DNA of 64,000 nucleotides from UBA1479 sp040218445 (GTDB taxonomy: Bacteria; Pseudomonadota; Alphaproteobacteria; Rhodospirillales; Casp-alpha2). This document shows positions 47,577 to 56,626 of this stretch, piece after piece. The position numbers and the translations under genes were made by a program. Position 1 is the stretch's first letter, and each line of letters opens with the position of its first letter. Where the stretch lies: the NCBI GenBank assembly GCA_040218445.1, contig JAVJRK010000009.1:248001-312000 (forward strand). Direction: 5' to 3'. The notes below the pieces were generated by a model. It ran no database searches, was not told the DNA's origin, and saw nothing but the letters and a program-made list of their open reading frames with translations.

Positions 47577-47690
47577 CCACTGAGGCGGTGAGGCAGTGAG
47601 AAGGAAGACCGGATTCCCGCCTTCGCGGGAATGACAATACCCGTCACCCCCGCGAAGGCGGGGGTCCAGGCACGTCACTGCCTCAGTGAT
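47577..47690. repeat. Pair of REP-like palindromes in inverted orientation
   Basis: Two related units face each other: ATTCCCGCCTTCGCGGGAAT (within 47611-47635) and CCCCCGCGAAGGCGGGGG (within 47643-47667), each itself a hairpin. They lie between outer inverted arms CACTGAGG...CAGTGA (47578-47599) and TCACTGCCTCAGTG (47674-47688). The left outer arm has an 8-base internal insertion. This GGATTCCCGC(CTTCG)CGGGAATGAC-type unit is widespread in proteobacterial intergenic DNA and resembles a REP/BIME. No gene in 47459-47756. Confidence 0.75.
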
Positions 47691-47756
47691 TCCTTATCTT
47701 CTCTCGCGCAAATCAACCTCGGCGGGCCTGGGTTTGGTCCGCTTCGGGATTTACGA

Positions 47757-48755
47757 CTATAGAAAATCCTCGATAAACCCCCGGATCACGCTGTCCAGGT
47801 CGGCATCCTCGGGACAGCCCAGCGCCTTGGCCTTGGCCGCATCCATCTTCAGGGGCCAGGAGCCGCAGATGGCTTCGACCTGCTCGTCCCGCCGGCGGGT
47901 GATGGAGCCGAGCTTGATGCCTTCCTCGCGGGCAACACGTTCCAGGGCCTCGATCATTTCCGCCACCGCATAGGCCTTGTTGGGCAGGCCGACGGAGCGG
48001 TCCGTACCGATGGCATCGCCGTCGGCGTCATGGACAGCGAGGAAGCCCTGCACGGCGGAGCGGTAACCCAACAGCATCATGAAAAAACCGTCGTGGACGG
48101 GCAGAACATGTTCCTTGCCTTGCAGCGGCTCGCGGAAGATGCCGGACGCCCAGCCGGATGCCGCCGCGTTGGGCACGCCCGGGCGGATCACGATGGTCGG
48201 CAGGCGCACGGTGCGGCCGTCGATATAACCCTTGCGGGTGTAATCGTTGATGCAGAGCTCGCCGAAGGCCTTGGTCATGCCATAGGTCGTTTCCGGCGTG
48301 TGGCGGGTCCAGTCATCGACCTCTTTCGGCAGGTCCGGGCCGCCGAACACGGCGAGCGACGAGGAAAACACCAGGCGCGGCGTGCCTTCACGGGCGCGCG
48401 CCGCATTGAGGATATTCAAGCCGCCGTCCAGGTTAACCCGCATGGCCATGTCGAAATCCTTCTCGCCCCCGGCGGAAACGACCGAGGCCAGATGGAAGAC
48501 CGAAATATCGTCGCGGTCGACCAGGGCGGAAACCGTATCCCGGTCGGAAATATCGCCCGCCGCCGTCGTGACCCGGACGCCGCCGTCCTTTGGGGCCCAA
48601 TCGAACGGCGTGACCGGCGCCAGTTGGTCGAATAGTTGGATTTCATCGACTTCGGCCATTTGGCCGCCGGGTCCGCGCAGTTCGCCGCGTTTGAGGATTT
48701 CCTTGGCGATCATTTGGCCCAGGAAGCCGCAGCCCCCGGTTATCAGCACTTTCAT
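47757..48755 (-). CDS. denD: D-erythronate dehydrogenase-like NAD-dependent epimerase/dehydratase
   Basis: A 332-residue extended-SDR protein: nucleotide-binding TGGCGFLGQMIA, catalytic FSSSLAVFGG and YGMTKAFGE (Tyr/Lys), and RLPTIVIRPGVPN. This pattern and length match the DenD group, which oxidises D-erythronate at C2, but sugar-acid specificity is inferred. I placed the start at the second ATG (48755), which is better spaced from the GAGGGGGAG ribosome site than the first at 48761. Last gene of the mtn operon region. Confidence 0.85.
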   Translation of the reverse strand: MKVLITGGCGFLGQMIAKEILKRGELRGPGGQMAEVDEIQLFDQLAPVTPFDWAPKDGGVRVTTAAGDISDRDTVSALVDRDDISVFHLASVVSAGGEKDFDMAMRVNLDGGLNILNAARAREGTPRLVFSSSLAVFGGPDLPKEVDDWTRHTPETTYGMTKAFGELCINDYTRKGYIDGRTVRLPTIVIRPGVPNAAASGWASGIFREPLQGKEHVLPVHDGFFMMLLGYRSAVQGFLAVHDADGDAIGTDRSVGLPNKAYAVAEMIEALERVAREEGIKLGSITRRRDEQVEAICGSWPLKMDAAKAKALGCPEDADLDSVIRGFIEDFL

Positions 48756-48779
48756 GGGCATTCTCCCCCTCTGTAACGG

Positions 48780-49403
48780 CTATTCAAGGGGCCTGAGCCC
48801 TTCCATTTCCAGCACCCGCTGCACCGCCGGCTGGGCGTCGACCCGCTTGGCCAACTCCCAGACCGCCGGATAACCGTCCGGCGTTTTGGGCGTGCATTTA
48901 AGGCCCCAGCGGGCATGTACCCAGGCCAGGCAGTCGGCCAGGGTCATCTTGTCGCCGACCAGCCATTCACGGCCTTCGGCCCAGCCTTCCATGCGGGTCA
49001 TGCATTGCGCCCAGACTTCCTGGGCCCGGGTCTTCAGATCAGCCTGAACGCCCTCATCATCGTGCCAGCGGAACGGCCGCATCTGGATGCCGAAGGCCGG
49101 ATGTTCCTGCGACGCCATGAACAGAAGCATCATCATCATCTGACCGTAATCCCAGCTGTCCCTGGCCGGGGTCAGATCGCCGCCGAACTTGTTGGTCAGA
49201 TAGGTCATGATGGCCACGCTTTCGGTCATCAGTCCGTCATCGGTGATCAGCGACGGCACCTGATTGCGCGGATTGATTGCCTTGTATTCATCGGACATCA
49301 AAAGATCGTCGGACACGGCGACCGCTTCGTAATCGCGCCCGAGCGTTTCAAGCACGATATGGACGGCCATGGCGCAGGAGCCGGGACGGTAATAGAGCTT
49401 CAT
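48780..49403 (-). CDS. Glutathione S-transferase family protein
   Basis: A 207-residue GST with N-terminal domain MKLYYRPGSCAMAVHIVLE, cis-Pro region RNQVPSLITDDG, and glutathione site LMTESVAIMTYL. Different from the GST at 2082. It lies 24 bases upstream of the denD-like gene on the same strand. Function unknown. Confidence 0.9.
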   Translation of the reverse strand: MKLYYRPGSCAMAVHIVLETLGRDYEAVAVSDDLLMSDEYKAINPRNQVPSLITDDGLMTESVAIMTYLTNKFGGDLTPARDSWDYGQMMMMLLFMASQEHPAFGIQMRPFRWHDDEGVQADLKTRAQEVWAQCMTRMEGWAEGREWLVGDKMTLADCLAWVHARWGLKCTPKTPDGYPAVWELAKRVDAQPAVQRVLEMEGLRPLE

Positions 49404-49424
49404 CTTGGTGTTCCTCTGGTTGGA

Positions 49425-49970
49425 TCAGTTTCTGTCGAGCACAAAGGTGCCTTTGGCGGGATCATAGCCGACCCAAAGCGCATCGCACATGCCGTCGTCG
49501 ATGCGCAGCCAGGCCCGGCAGGTTTCAGGCAAGCCGAAGCGCGACCGCGCCGCGTCCGGAACCGGCGCGACCGTCGTTTTGTAACCGGAGCCATAGGGCT
49601 CTTGCCGGTTATCGCAGAGCGCATATTGTTCCCCCGTACCGACGTTAATCCGCAGCGGCAGCAGGCCGGATGCCACATCGGGCAGGCGTTCCCATCCGGC
49701 CCCACCGCCGGGCTTGGATACCAGGGCGACATGGAAATACTCACCCTCTGGGTTGACGCCGTCGCGCCAGGCAAAGACACGGTCGGGATCGCCGTCGCAG
49801 GTCAAATCCACGGCCAGATCCGCATCCGTCGCGGGCGAAAAATCCTGTGACCAAATGGTGCCGTACCAATAGCGGATCAGACGATGCGTTTCCCAGTCAA
49901 CCGGCCGGGCCTGCACCGCACCAACCAAAAGCACAGCCAGCAAGCCGGCGGTTGCGGCGCACCGCCGCAT
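49425..49970 (-). CDS. Exported protein, unknown family
   Basis: A 181-residue protein with a signal peptide (GLLAVLLVGAVQA, cleavage near residue 21) and a mature domain with four cysteines (DLTCDGD, ALCDN, ETCRA, GMCDA) that could form two disulfides. No motif recognised. Its stop overlaps nothing; it starts two bases before the mtnA stop, so it belongs to that operon. Confidence 0.7.
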   Translation of the reverse strand: MRRCAATAGLLAVLLVGAVQARPVDWETHRLIRYWYGTIWSQDFSPATDADLAVDLTCDGDPDRVFAWRDGVNPEGEYFHVALVSKPGGGAGWERLPDVASGLLPLRINVGTGEQYALCDNRQEPYGSGYKTTVAPVPDAARSRFGLPETCRAWLRIDDGMCDALWVGYDPAKGTFVLDRN

Positions 49971-49971
49971 G

Positions 49972-51066
49972 TCACGCCTTCTCCGGATAGAGGCCTTTCA
50001 GCCCCTCCGCCGAGGCCGCGGCCACGCCCCGTTCGGTGATCAGGCCGGTCACCAGGCGAGCGGGTGTAACATCAAAGGCATAGTTGGCGGCGGCGGAGCC
50101 TTCGGGCGTGATGGTCACGGTGGTGACCTCGCCCGCATCGGTGCGGCCGGTCATGCGGGTGACTTCGTCCGGCGATCGCTGTTCGATGGGGATGTCGCGC
50201 ACCCCGTCCGTCAGCGTCCAATCGATGGTCGGCCCCGGCAGTGCCACGTAGAACGGCACGTTGTTGTCGTGTGCTGCCAGCGCCTTCAGATAGGTGCCGA
50301 TCTTGTTGCACACATCGCCCGACGCCGCCGTGCGGTCCGTTCCGGTGATGCACAGATCGACCTGGCCGTGCTGCATCAGATGCCCACCCACGTTATCGGC
50401 GATCACCGTATGCGGTACCCCGTGCTGACCCAGTTCCCAGGCGGTCAGGCTGGCGCCCTGGTTGCGGGGCCGGGTTTCATCGACCCAGACATGAACGTCG
50501 ATCCCGGCGTTATGGGCCTTGTAGATCGGCGACAGGGCCGTGCCCCAATCAACCGTGGCGAGCCAGCCCGCATTGCAATGGGTCAACACGTTGACCGGCT
50601 TGGACTTACCGTTCTTTTCCCAGACGGCCTCGATCAACGGCTTGCCGTTGTCGCCGATGGCGGAACAGATGGCGACGTCCTCGTCCGCGATCTCAGCCGC
50701 GCGCGTATAAGCGGCTTCCGCCCGCTGGTTCGGCGACAGCGGGCCAAGCAAGGCCTTCATCTCGTCCAAGGCCCAGCGCAGGTTGACCGCCGTGGGCCGG
50801 GTCGCCAACAGGTCGTCATGGGCCTTGGAAAGGCCTTCGTCCGAGGCATCAGCATGCATGGCGAGCGCCATGCCGTAGGCCGCCGTGGCCCCGATCAGGG
50901 GCGCGCCGCGCACCCACATGTCGGCGATGGCCGTGGCCGCGTCCGACACGCTTTCCAGGCGACGGGTGACGAAATCGAACGGCAGGCGGGTCTGATCGAT
51001 GATTTCGACCGCCCAGCCATCGTCGGCCGGCCAGATGGTGCGGTAGGGGGTGCCGTCGACGTTCAT
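49972..51066 (-). CDS. mtnA: S-methyl-5-thioribose-1-phosphate isomerase
   Basis: A 364-residue eIF2B-like isomerase converting methylthioribose-1-phosphate to methylthioribulose-1-phosphate in methionine salvage. Catalytic Cys in LTHCNAGWLA and Asp in ITGTDRTAASGD; MWVRGAPLIGATAAYG at the substrate site. The frame is open to 51162; family length and MNVDGTPYRTIW favour 51066. Downstream of mtnP; no mtnB, C, D or K gene is in the window. Confidence 0.95.
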   Translation of the reverse strand: MNVDGTPYRTIWPADDGWAVEIIDQTRLPFDFVTRRLESVSDAATAIADMWVRGAPLIGATAAYGMALAMHADASDEGLSKAHDDLLATRPTAVNLRWALDEMKALLGPLSPNQRAEAAYTRAAEIADEDVAICSAIGDNGKPLIEAVWEKNGKSKPVNVLTHCNAGWLATVDWGTALSPIYKAHNAGIDVHVWVDETRPRNQGASLTAWELGQHGVPHTVIADNVGGHLMQHGQVDLCITGTDRTAASGDVCNKIGTYLKALAAHDNNVPFYVALPGPTIDWTLTDGVRDIPIEQRSPDEVTRMTGRTDAGEVTTVTITPEGSAAANYAFDVTPARLVTGLITERGVAAASAEGLKGLYPEKA

Positions 51067-51073
51067 GGGCCGT

Positions 51074-51691
51074 CTATTGCTCCAAGGCTTCGGTGATGCA
51101 GATATCGCGGTCGGCCCCGCCGTCCAGCGCCTTGCGGGCCTCGGCATAAAGCGGGGATTCATAAAACCCCGATGCCGTGTCCCAGGTCAGGTGCTCCGCC
51201 AGGGCAATGCGGTTCTGGGTATAGCCTTCCAGGCTTTCGACCCGCCCGCCGCGGGCCAGGAACCGCCCGCCCGCTGCCGCCATGGCCTCGGTCGCCTTGG
51301 CCGCATAGGCCAGCATCTTGTCGGGGTCGTGGATGGTCATATGCGCACCCACCCAATAGGCGACGGGTCCCGCCGTCTCACCCCGGGGGGCCAGATCCTC
51401 GACCCCTTCGACGACGAAGGTGTCGCGTTCGACCGCGCCGTTCAGGATATGGGAATGGGCGTCTTCGTAAGCCGGTGAATGATAGGTCTTGAGCGCCGTG
51501 TCGAAATCGGGGAATTCGATGATCACCACGCGGCCCTGATCATAGCCTTCCAGGGTTTTAACCCGCCCGCCCCGGGCCAGGAATTTACCGCCCCCGGCGG
51601 CGATGGCCGGGCCGGCCTTGGCCGCATAGGCCTGAAATTTTTCCTGATCGTTGATCTGAATGCGCAGGCTCATCCAATAGGCCTTGGGCAT
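51074..51691 (-). CDS. Duplicated DUF1330 protein
   Basis: A 205-residue protein made of two DUF1330 (ferredoxin-like, ABM-type) domains in tandem, residues about 3-95 and 105-202. Both contain the family strand KFLARGGRV/RFLARGGRV followed by LEGY, and YHSPAYEDA/YESPLYAEA. Usual members have one domain of ~95 residues, which form dimers; this is a fused dimer. Lies between mtnP and mtnA. Function unknown. Confidence 0.9.
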   Translation of the reverse strand: MPKAYWMSLRIQINDQEKFQAYAAKAGPAIAAGGGKFLARGGRVKTLEGYDQGRVVIIEFPDFDTALKTYHSPAYEDAHSHILNGAVERDTFVVEGVEDLAPRGETAGPVAYWVGAHMTIHDPDKMLAYAAKATEAMAAAGGRFLARGGRVESLEGYTQNRIALAEHLTWDTASGFYESPLYAEARKALDGGADRDICITEALEQ

Positions 51692-51717
51692 GTCTCTTTC
51701 CTCCTTGGGGTGTTCGT

Positions 51718-52599
51718 TTATAAAACCCGGCCGGCGACGGCCGATAGTTTCTGGATCATGTCGGGATCGCGCGCATCGGGCGCGGTGATCAGGGCGTGTT
51801 CAAGGGCGGTCTGGCAGCCGTGGCTGCAGGTTTCCGCCCGTCCCGAAAGCTTCGGCGCAACCTGTTTGACCAGGGTCCGGCCCTTTTCGGCGTTGTCCAA
51901 CAACACCTTGATGATGGCATCGACCGTGACGTGGTCGTGGTCCGGATGCCAACAGTCGTAATCCGTGACCATGGCGACAGTGGCGTAACAAATTTCCGCC
52001 TCGCGGGCCAATTTGGCCTCGGGCATGTTGGTCATTCCGATCACGTCACAACCCCAACTGCGATAGAGGTTGCTTTCCGCCAGGGTCGAGAACTGCGGCC
52101 CTTCCATGGCGAGGTAGGTGCCGCCGCGCACGGCCTCGATCCCGACCTCCTTGCAGGCTTCCTCGACCGCGTCGCCCAGGCGCCCGCAAACGGGATGGCC
52201 GAGCGCCACATGGCCGACCAATCCCGGCCCGAAGAAGGTTTTTTCGCGCTGAATGGTACGGTCAATGAACTGATCGGCGATCACGAAAGTGCCCGGCGGC
52301 AGGTGTTCCTTCAACGACCCGCAGGCCGAAACCGACAGAATTTCCGTCACCCCGGCCCGCTTCAGGGCATCGATATTGGCGCGGTAGTTCACATCGGCGG
52401 GCGGGATCTTATGCCCCCGCCCGTGACGCGGCAGAAACACCATTTTTTGGCCCGCCAGATCGCCGAACAACAATTCGTCCGACGGCGTGCCGAAGGGCGA
52501 GGCCACGGCCTCCCATCTGGTGTTCTCCAGCCCGTCGATTTCATAGATGCCGCTGCCGCCGATCACCCCGATCACGGGCGGTGTGCCTGGTGCCGTCAT
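51718..52599 (-). CDS. mtnP: S-methyl-5'-thioadenosine phosphorylase
   Basis: A 293-residue phosphorylase that splits methylthioadenosine to adenine and methylthioribose-1-phosphate. Family motifs: GVIGGSGIYEIDGL, FLPRHGRGHKIPPADVNYRAN (in parts), VSACGSLKE, MEGPQFSTLAES and GMTNMPEAKLAREAEI. First enzyme of the salvage steps; DLH gene precedes it by six bases. Confidence 0.96.
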   Translation of the reverse strand: MTAPGTPPVIGVIGGSGIYEIDGLENTRWEAVASPFGTPSDELLFGDLAGQKMVFLPRHGRGHKIPPADVNYRANIDALKRAGVTEILSVSACGSLKEHLPPGTFVIADQFIDRTIQREKTFFGPGLVGHVALGHPVCGRLGDAVEEACKEVGIEAVRGGTYLAMEGPQFSTLAESNLYRSWGCDVIGMTNMPEAKLAREAEICYATVAMVTDYDCWHPDHDHVTVDAIIKVLLDNAEKGRTLVKQVAPKLSGRAETCSHGCQTALEHALITAPDARDPDMIQKLSAVAGRVL

Positions 52600-52605
52600 G
52601 CGCCC

Positions 52606-53280
52606 TTATCCTGCCAGATGTTCGTCGAACAGGCGGAAGGTGCGGATGCTGGCGACCTGGGCCGCATGGGGCTTGAACGATCCCCGCATGTCGCAATGGA
52701 ATCCGTGGTCGGCATCATAGATGTAGACCGGACATTCCGGATGGGCCTTGGCGATCTGATCGACATCCGCCAGGGGAATGCCTTGGTCGTGTTCGCCGAA
52801 ATGCAGAATGGTCGGACAATTGGGCTGTTCGGAAACATAGGGCAGGATGCCGCCGCCGTAGTACGCACTGGCGGCCTGGAAATCCAGGCGACAGGCGGAC
52901 GCCCAGGTCACGACGCCGCCCCAGCAGAACCCGGTGATGCCGACACGGCCGGCCTCGGCCGCGACCTTGCGGGCCGCTTCCACGTCCAACAGCACGTTGT
53001 CGAAATTGGCGTTGCCCTTATCCTTCATGTCGCGGCCCTGGGCGATGTCATCCGGTGCGTAGCCGACCTCGAAGCCTTTTTCGAACCGGTCATAGAGCGC
53101 CGGGGCGACAGCCAGATAGCCGACATCGGCGAACCGGTCGCACAGGTCGCGGATGTGTTCGTTGACGCCGAAAATTTCCATGATGACGACAATGCCGCCT
53201 TTCGGCGTACCTTCCGGGTCGGCACGGTAGCCGTGCAGTTCGAACCCGTCGCTGGCTTTCAGCGTGATGTCCTGTCCCAT
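52606..53280 (-). CDS. Dienelactone hydrolase family protein
   Basis: A 224-residue alpha/beta-hydrolase. The nucleophile is Cys119 in GFCWGGVVTW, with Asp in HDQGIPLADV region and His in DADHGFHCDM: the Cys-His-Asp triad of carboxymethylenebutenolidase. No signal peptide. The true substrate is unknown. It heads the mtnP-DUF1330-mtnA operon. Confidence 0.92.
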   Translation of the reverse strand: MGQDITLKASDGFELHGYRADPEGTPKGGIVVIMEIFGVNEHIRDLCDRFADVGYLAVAPALYDRFEKGFEVGYAPDDIAQGRDMKDKGNANFDNVLLDVEAARKVAAEAGRVGITGFCWGGVVTWASACRLDFQAASAYYGGGILPYVSEQPNCPTILHFGEHDQGIPLADVDQIAKAHPECPVYIYDADHGFHCDMRGSFKPHAAQVASIRTFRLFDEHLAG

Positions 53281-53446
53281 AATGTTCCTCCCTGGAATTG
53301 GTCTGCGGATTTGGCCGTAAACCTAGCGCAGGGAGCCCCGGGGCTAAAGCCGGAATATCGAACAATACCCTGCACAAAGTGGCTCGACGATCACGCGAAG
53401 CGCACATATAATGCACGCAATGCGATAAATATGTTTGGGTCTTGCT

Positions 53447-54793
53447 ATGATAATTATTTCACGATCAACCGTGGTTACGTCCTTGATTCTCTCCATCGGT
53501 GTCCTGTCCGCCTGTCAAACCATCCCAGTTCCGGTCCCCAAAGTGGCGGAGAAAGAGGCCGTCGATATCAGCAGTCCGAACGATCTGGCATCGATTCAAT
53601 TCGACCGGGTCGGTGTCAAGGTCAAACGCGGCACCCCCATCGGCACATATCAGCCTGAATTTCTCGGGTTGACGGGATGTTCCGGGTCTGGCGGCAACAT
53701 CTTCTGGAACAGCGGCCGTGTTCTGGCCCGGGACCTTGAATTCGCGGACCTGTTTTTCAGCGAAATGCGGGCACTCAATTTCAACGTGGTGGGCGACCCC
53801 AACAAAATGTTCGCTTCGCAATCAGATGACCGGGTCCAGGCGACCTATCTGATCGGCGGTCAGATCGAAAAGATCGCCATGGATGCCTGCCTTGATCAGA
53901 ACATCTGGACCAGCCGTCCCATTGGCACGACCAGCGGCAAGGGGGCCGTGACCGTGCGATGGCAGGTCTATTCAACGATCGAACAAAAGGTCGTCTATGA
54001 AACGGAAAGTCAGGGTGCCGGCCTGTTGAAACAAGGCGTGGTCGGCGGCGAGATGGTGATCCTGCAGGAATCCTTCGCCGGGGCCGTCCGCAACCTGGCC
54101 GCGGATCAAAAATTCGTCGATCTGCTGCAGAACAAGGAACCCAGCTTTACGGATATTCGTAAAGTCGATGCAGCCCCCTTAAAGATCGACCGCGTACCGC
54201 CGCGCAGTAAAACCATCACAAACTACATCGACAACATCCGGCGCAGCGTCGTAACCGTCGAAGGCGGCCTGGGCCACGGGTCCGGCTTCTTCATCACCCC
54301 GACCCTGGTCATGACCAACTTCCATGTGGTCGAAAACCGCGATCTGGTGCGCATGCGGCTGATTACCGGGCGCAAGATTTTGGGCGAAGTCATCCGCCGT
54401 CACCCCACGCGCGACGTGGCGATCGTTCAGGTCGAACCCAGCGGGCATCTTCCCATCCCGATCCGCACAACGCCCCTGAAAATCACGGAAGAGGTCTATG
54501 CCATCGGTTCTCCCTTGGACAAAGCCCTTTCCGGCACCGTGTCCAAAGGCATCGTCAGCAAATATGCCAGTAACCGTCATGGCTTGGAGGACATTCAAGC
54601 CGACGTGGACATCCATGGCGGAAATTCAGGCGGTGTCCTGCTGGACGGCAAGGGTAATGCCGTCGGCGTCAGCTACGCCGGTATCGGCACGACGGGCAAG
54701 ATGTCCGTTGGGTTGAACTTCTTCATTCCGGTGATGGATGCGCTGGAAAAGCTCAACATCCAATTCAAGGAACGCGCAAACGCCGGGTCCTGA
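53447..54793 (+). CDS. Lipoprotein with trypsin-like protease domain
   Basis: A 448-residue lipoprotein (lipobox VLSAC, Cys23). Residues about 40-225 are an unrecognised domain with three cysteines (Cys78, Cys148 and an earlier one in the signal); residues 260-440 are an S1-type protease with complete triad His293 (TNFHVV), Asp323 (TRDVAIV), Ser394 (GGNSGG). No PDZ domain, unlike DegP. Start at the ATG at 53447; no clear ribosome site. Convergent with ychF. Confidence 0.88.
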   Translation: MIIISRSTVVTSLILSIGVLSACQTIPVPVPKVAEKEAVDISSPNDLASIQFDRVGVKVKRGTPIGTYQPEFLGLTGCSGSGGNIFWNSGRVLARDLEFADLFFSEMRALNFNVVGDPNKMFASQSDDRVQATYLIGGQIEKIAMDACLDQNIWTSRPIGTTSGKGAVTVRWQVYSTIEQKVVYETESQGAGLLKQGVVGGEMVILQESFAGAVRNLAADQKFVDLLQNKEPSFTDIRKVDAAPLKIDRVPPRSKTITNYIDNIRRSVVTVEGGLGHGSGFFITPTLVMTNFHVVENRDLVRMRLITGRKILGEVIRRHPTRDVAIVQVEPSGHLPIPIRTTPLKITEEVYAIGSPLDKALSGTVSKGIVSKYASNRHGLEDIQADVDIHGGNSGGVLLDGKGNAVGVSYAGIGTTGKMSVGLNFFIPVMDALEKLNIQFKERANAGS

Positions 54794-54834
54794 CCGCAAA
54801 TGCCGGACCCATTCGGCCAAGGATACGGTTAGGC

Positions 54835-55935
54835 CTACACGTTGAACCGGAACAGCATCACGTCGCCGTCCTTGACGACGTATTCCCGGCCTTCCTGGCG
54901 CATCTTGCCGGCGTCCTTGGCCCCCTGTTCGCCGCCCAGGTCGACGTAATCCGTATAGGCGATGGTTTCGGCGGCGATGAAGCCCCGTTCGAAATCGCCA
55001 TGGATGGTCCCGGCGGCCTGCGGGGCCTTGGTGTTCTTCTGGATGGTCCAGGCACGGGCTTCCTTCGGCCCCGCCGTGAAATAGGTAATCAGGCCCAACA
55101 GGTCATAGCCCGCGCGGATCACGCGGGTCAGGCCCGTTTCCTCCAGGCCCAGACTTTCCAGGAAATCTTTTTTGTCGGCCTCGTCGTCCAGGGACGCGAC
55201 CTCGGCCTCGATGGCAGCGGAAATCACGACCGTGCCCGCGCCTTGGGCCGCCGCCATTTCAGCGACCTTTTCCGACAGGGCATTGCCCGTGGCGGCAGAG
55301 CCTTCTTCGACGTTGCAGACGTAAAGCACCGGCTTGGCGGTCAACAGCTGCAGCATACGGAACAGCTTGCCCTCGCCTTCCTTCAGTTCCAGCTTGCGGG
55401 CCGGCTGGCCGTCACGCAGCAGATCCAAACAGCGGTTGACGATGTCCAACTGCTTGGCCGCGTCCTTGTCCTGGCCGCGCGCCTTCTTGGTCAGGGGATC
55501 GACCCGCTTTTCCAGGCTTTCCAGGTCGGCCAGCATCAATTCGGTTTCGACCGTATCCGCATCGCGCACGGGATCGACGCCCCCTTCCACATGGGTGACG
55601 TTGTCGTCCTCGAAACAGCGCAGCACATGGCAGATGGCTTCGACCTCGCGGATATTGGCGAGAAACTGATTGCCCAGGCCTTCGCCCTTGCTGGCACCCC
55701 GCACCAAGCCCGCAATGTCCACGAACTCCAGAAAGGTCGGCACGATGCTGGCGGATTTGGCGATCGCCGCAATGGCGTCCAGGCGCGGGTCCGGCACGGC
55801 GACACGGCCCGTATTGGGCTCGATCGTGCAGAACGGAAAATTCGCGGCCTCGGCATTGGCCGTCGCCGTCAGAGCATTGAAAAGGGTCGACTTGCCGACA
55901 TTGGGCAGGCCGACGATGCCACAGTTAAAGCCCAT
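54835..55935 (-). CDS. ychF: Redox-regulated OBG-type ATPase YchF
   Basis: A 366-residue Obg-family P-loop protein. Walker A is GLPNVGKSTLFNAL, switch region DIAGLVRGASKGEGLGN, and a C-terminal TGS domain (QEGREYVVKDGDVMLFRFNV, in part). YchF binds ATP rather than GTP and associates with ribosomes. It follows pth by one base, the conserved pth-ychF pair. Confidence 0.97.
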   Translation of the reverse strand: MGFNCGIVGLPNVGKSTLFNALTATANAEAANFPFCTIEPNTGRVAVPDPRLDAIAAIAKSASIVPTFLEFVDIAGLVRGASKGEGLGNQFLANIREVEAICHVLRCFEDDNVTHVEGGVDPVRDADTVETELMLADLESLEKRVDPLTKKARGQDKDAAKQLDIVNRCLDLLRDGQPARKLELKEGEGKLFRMLQLLTAKPVLYVCNVEEGSAATGNALSEKVAEMAAAQGAGTVVISAAIEAEVASLDDEADKKDFLESLGLEETGLTRVIRAGYDLLGLITYFTAGPKEARAWTIQKNTKAPQAAGTIHGDFERGFIAAETIAYTDYVDLGGEQGAKDAGKMRQEGREYVVKDGDVMLFRFNV

Positions 55936-55936
55936 T

Positions 55937-56578
55937 TCAGTCCTTCTTGTCCTTGTCCGGGGTGCTGTCTTCGGCGCCGGACGTATCGGAACGCTTGGTG
56001 TTTTCGCGGGGCGGTTTCAGGGCCAGGGCGACCTTGTTCTGAAAGCCCGCATCGTCGCCGTCGATCAACCGGTCGGCGTTATCGGCGATGGCATCCAGCA
56101 ACGTATCGCGCCACTGGGTTTCTTCCTTGGAAAAGTCCTTCAGCACATGACCGATGACCTTTTCCTTGTCGCCCGGATGGCCGACCCCGATACGCACGCG
56201 GCGGAAATCGGCGCCGACATGGGCCTGGATGTTGCGCAGGCCGTTATGCCCGGCATGGCCGCCGCCGGTCTTGACCCGCAGCTTGCCGCCCGCCAAATCC
56301 ATTTCATCATGGAACACGATCACCTCGGCGGGCTTCAATTTATAGAAGGTCATGACCGCCTGAACGGCACGGCCGGACTCGTTCATGAAGGTCTGTGGTT
56401 TAAGCAGCAGGACCTTCTCGCCGCCGATCGTGCCCTCGGCCAGATCACCATGAAACTTGTTCCGGAAGGGACCCAGCCGCCAGCGGCCGTGGATTGAATC
56501 CACGGCCATGAAACCGACATTGTGCCGGTTGTCGCGGTAGGATGGACCCGGGTTGCCGAGCCCCACCAGAAGCAGCAT
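55937..56578 (-). CDS. pth: Peptidyl-tRNA hydrolase
   Basis: A 213-residue enzyme that recycles peptidyl-tRNA. Typical N-terminus LLVGLGNPGPSYRDNRHNVG with catalytic His and Asn, HDEMDLAGGKLRVK and GGHAGHNGLRNI. It has a ~25-residue charged C-terminal tail (PRENTKRSDT and onward) longer than in E. coli. rplY lies 48 bases upstream. Confidence 0.97.
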   Translation of the reverse strand: MLLLVGLGNPGPSYRDNRHNVGFMAVDSIHGRWRLGPFRNKFHGDLAEGTIGGEKVLLLKPQTFMNESGRAVQAVMTFYKLKPAEVIVFHDEMDLAGGKLRVKTGGGHAGHNGLRNIQAHVGADFRRVRIGVGHPGDKEKVIGHVLKDFSKEETQWRDTLLDAIADNADRLIDGDDAGFQNKVALALKPPRENTKRSDTSGAEDSTPDKDKKD

Positions 56579-56626
56579 GGAACGTCCTCCCCGGAACCGG
56601 TCCGGACGGCCAAGAACGCGGGAGGA

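Noticed and set aside
51796..53658. 620-residue plus-strand open frame
   Set aside because: Overlaps mtnP, the DLH gene and the start of the protease lipoprotein; no family features, high-GC shadow.
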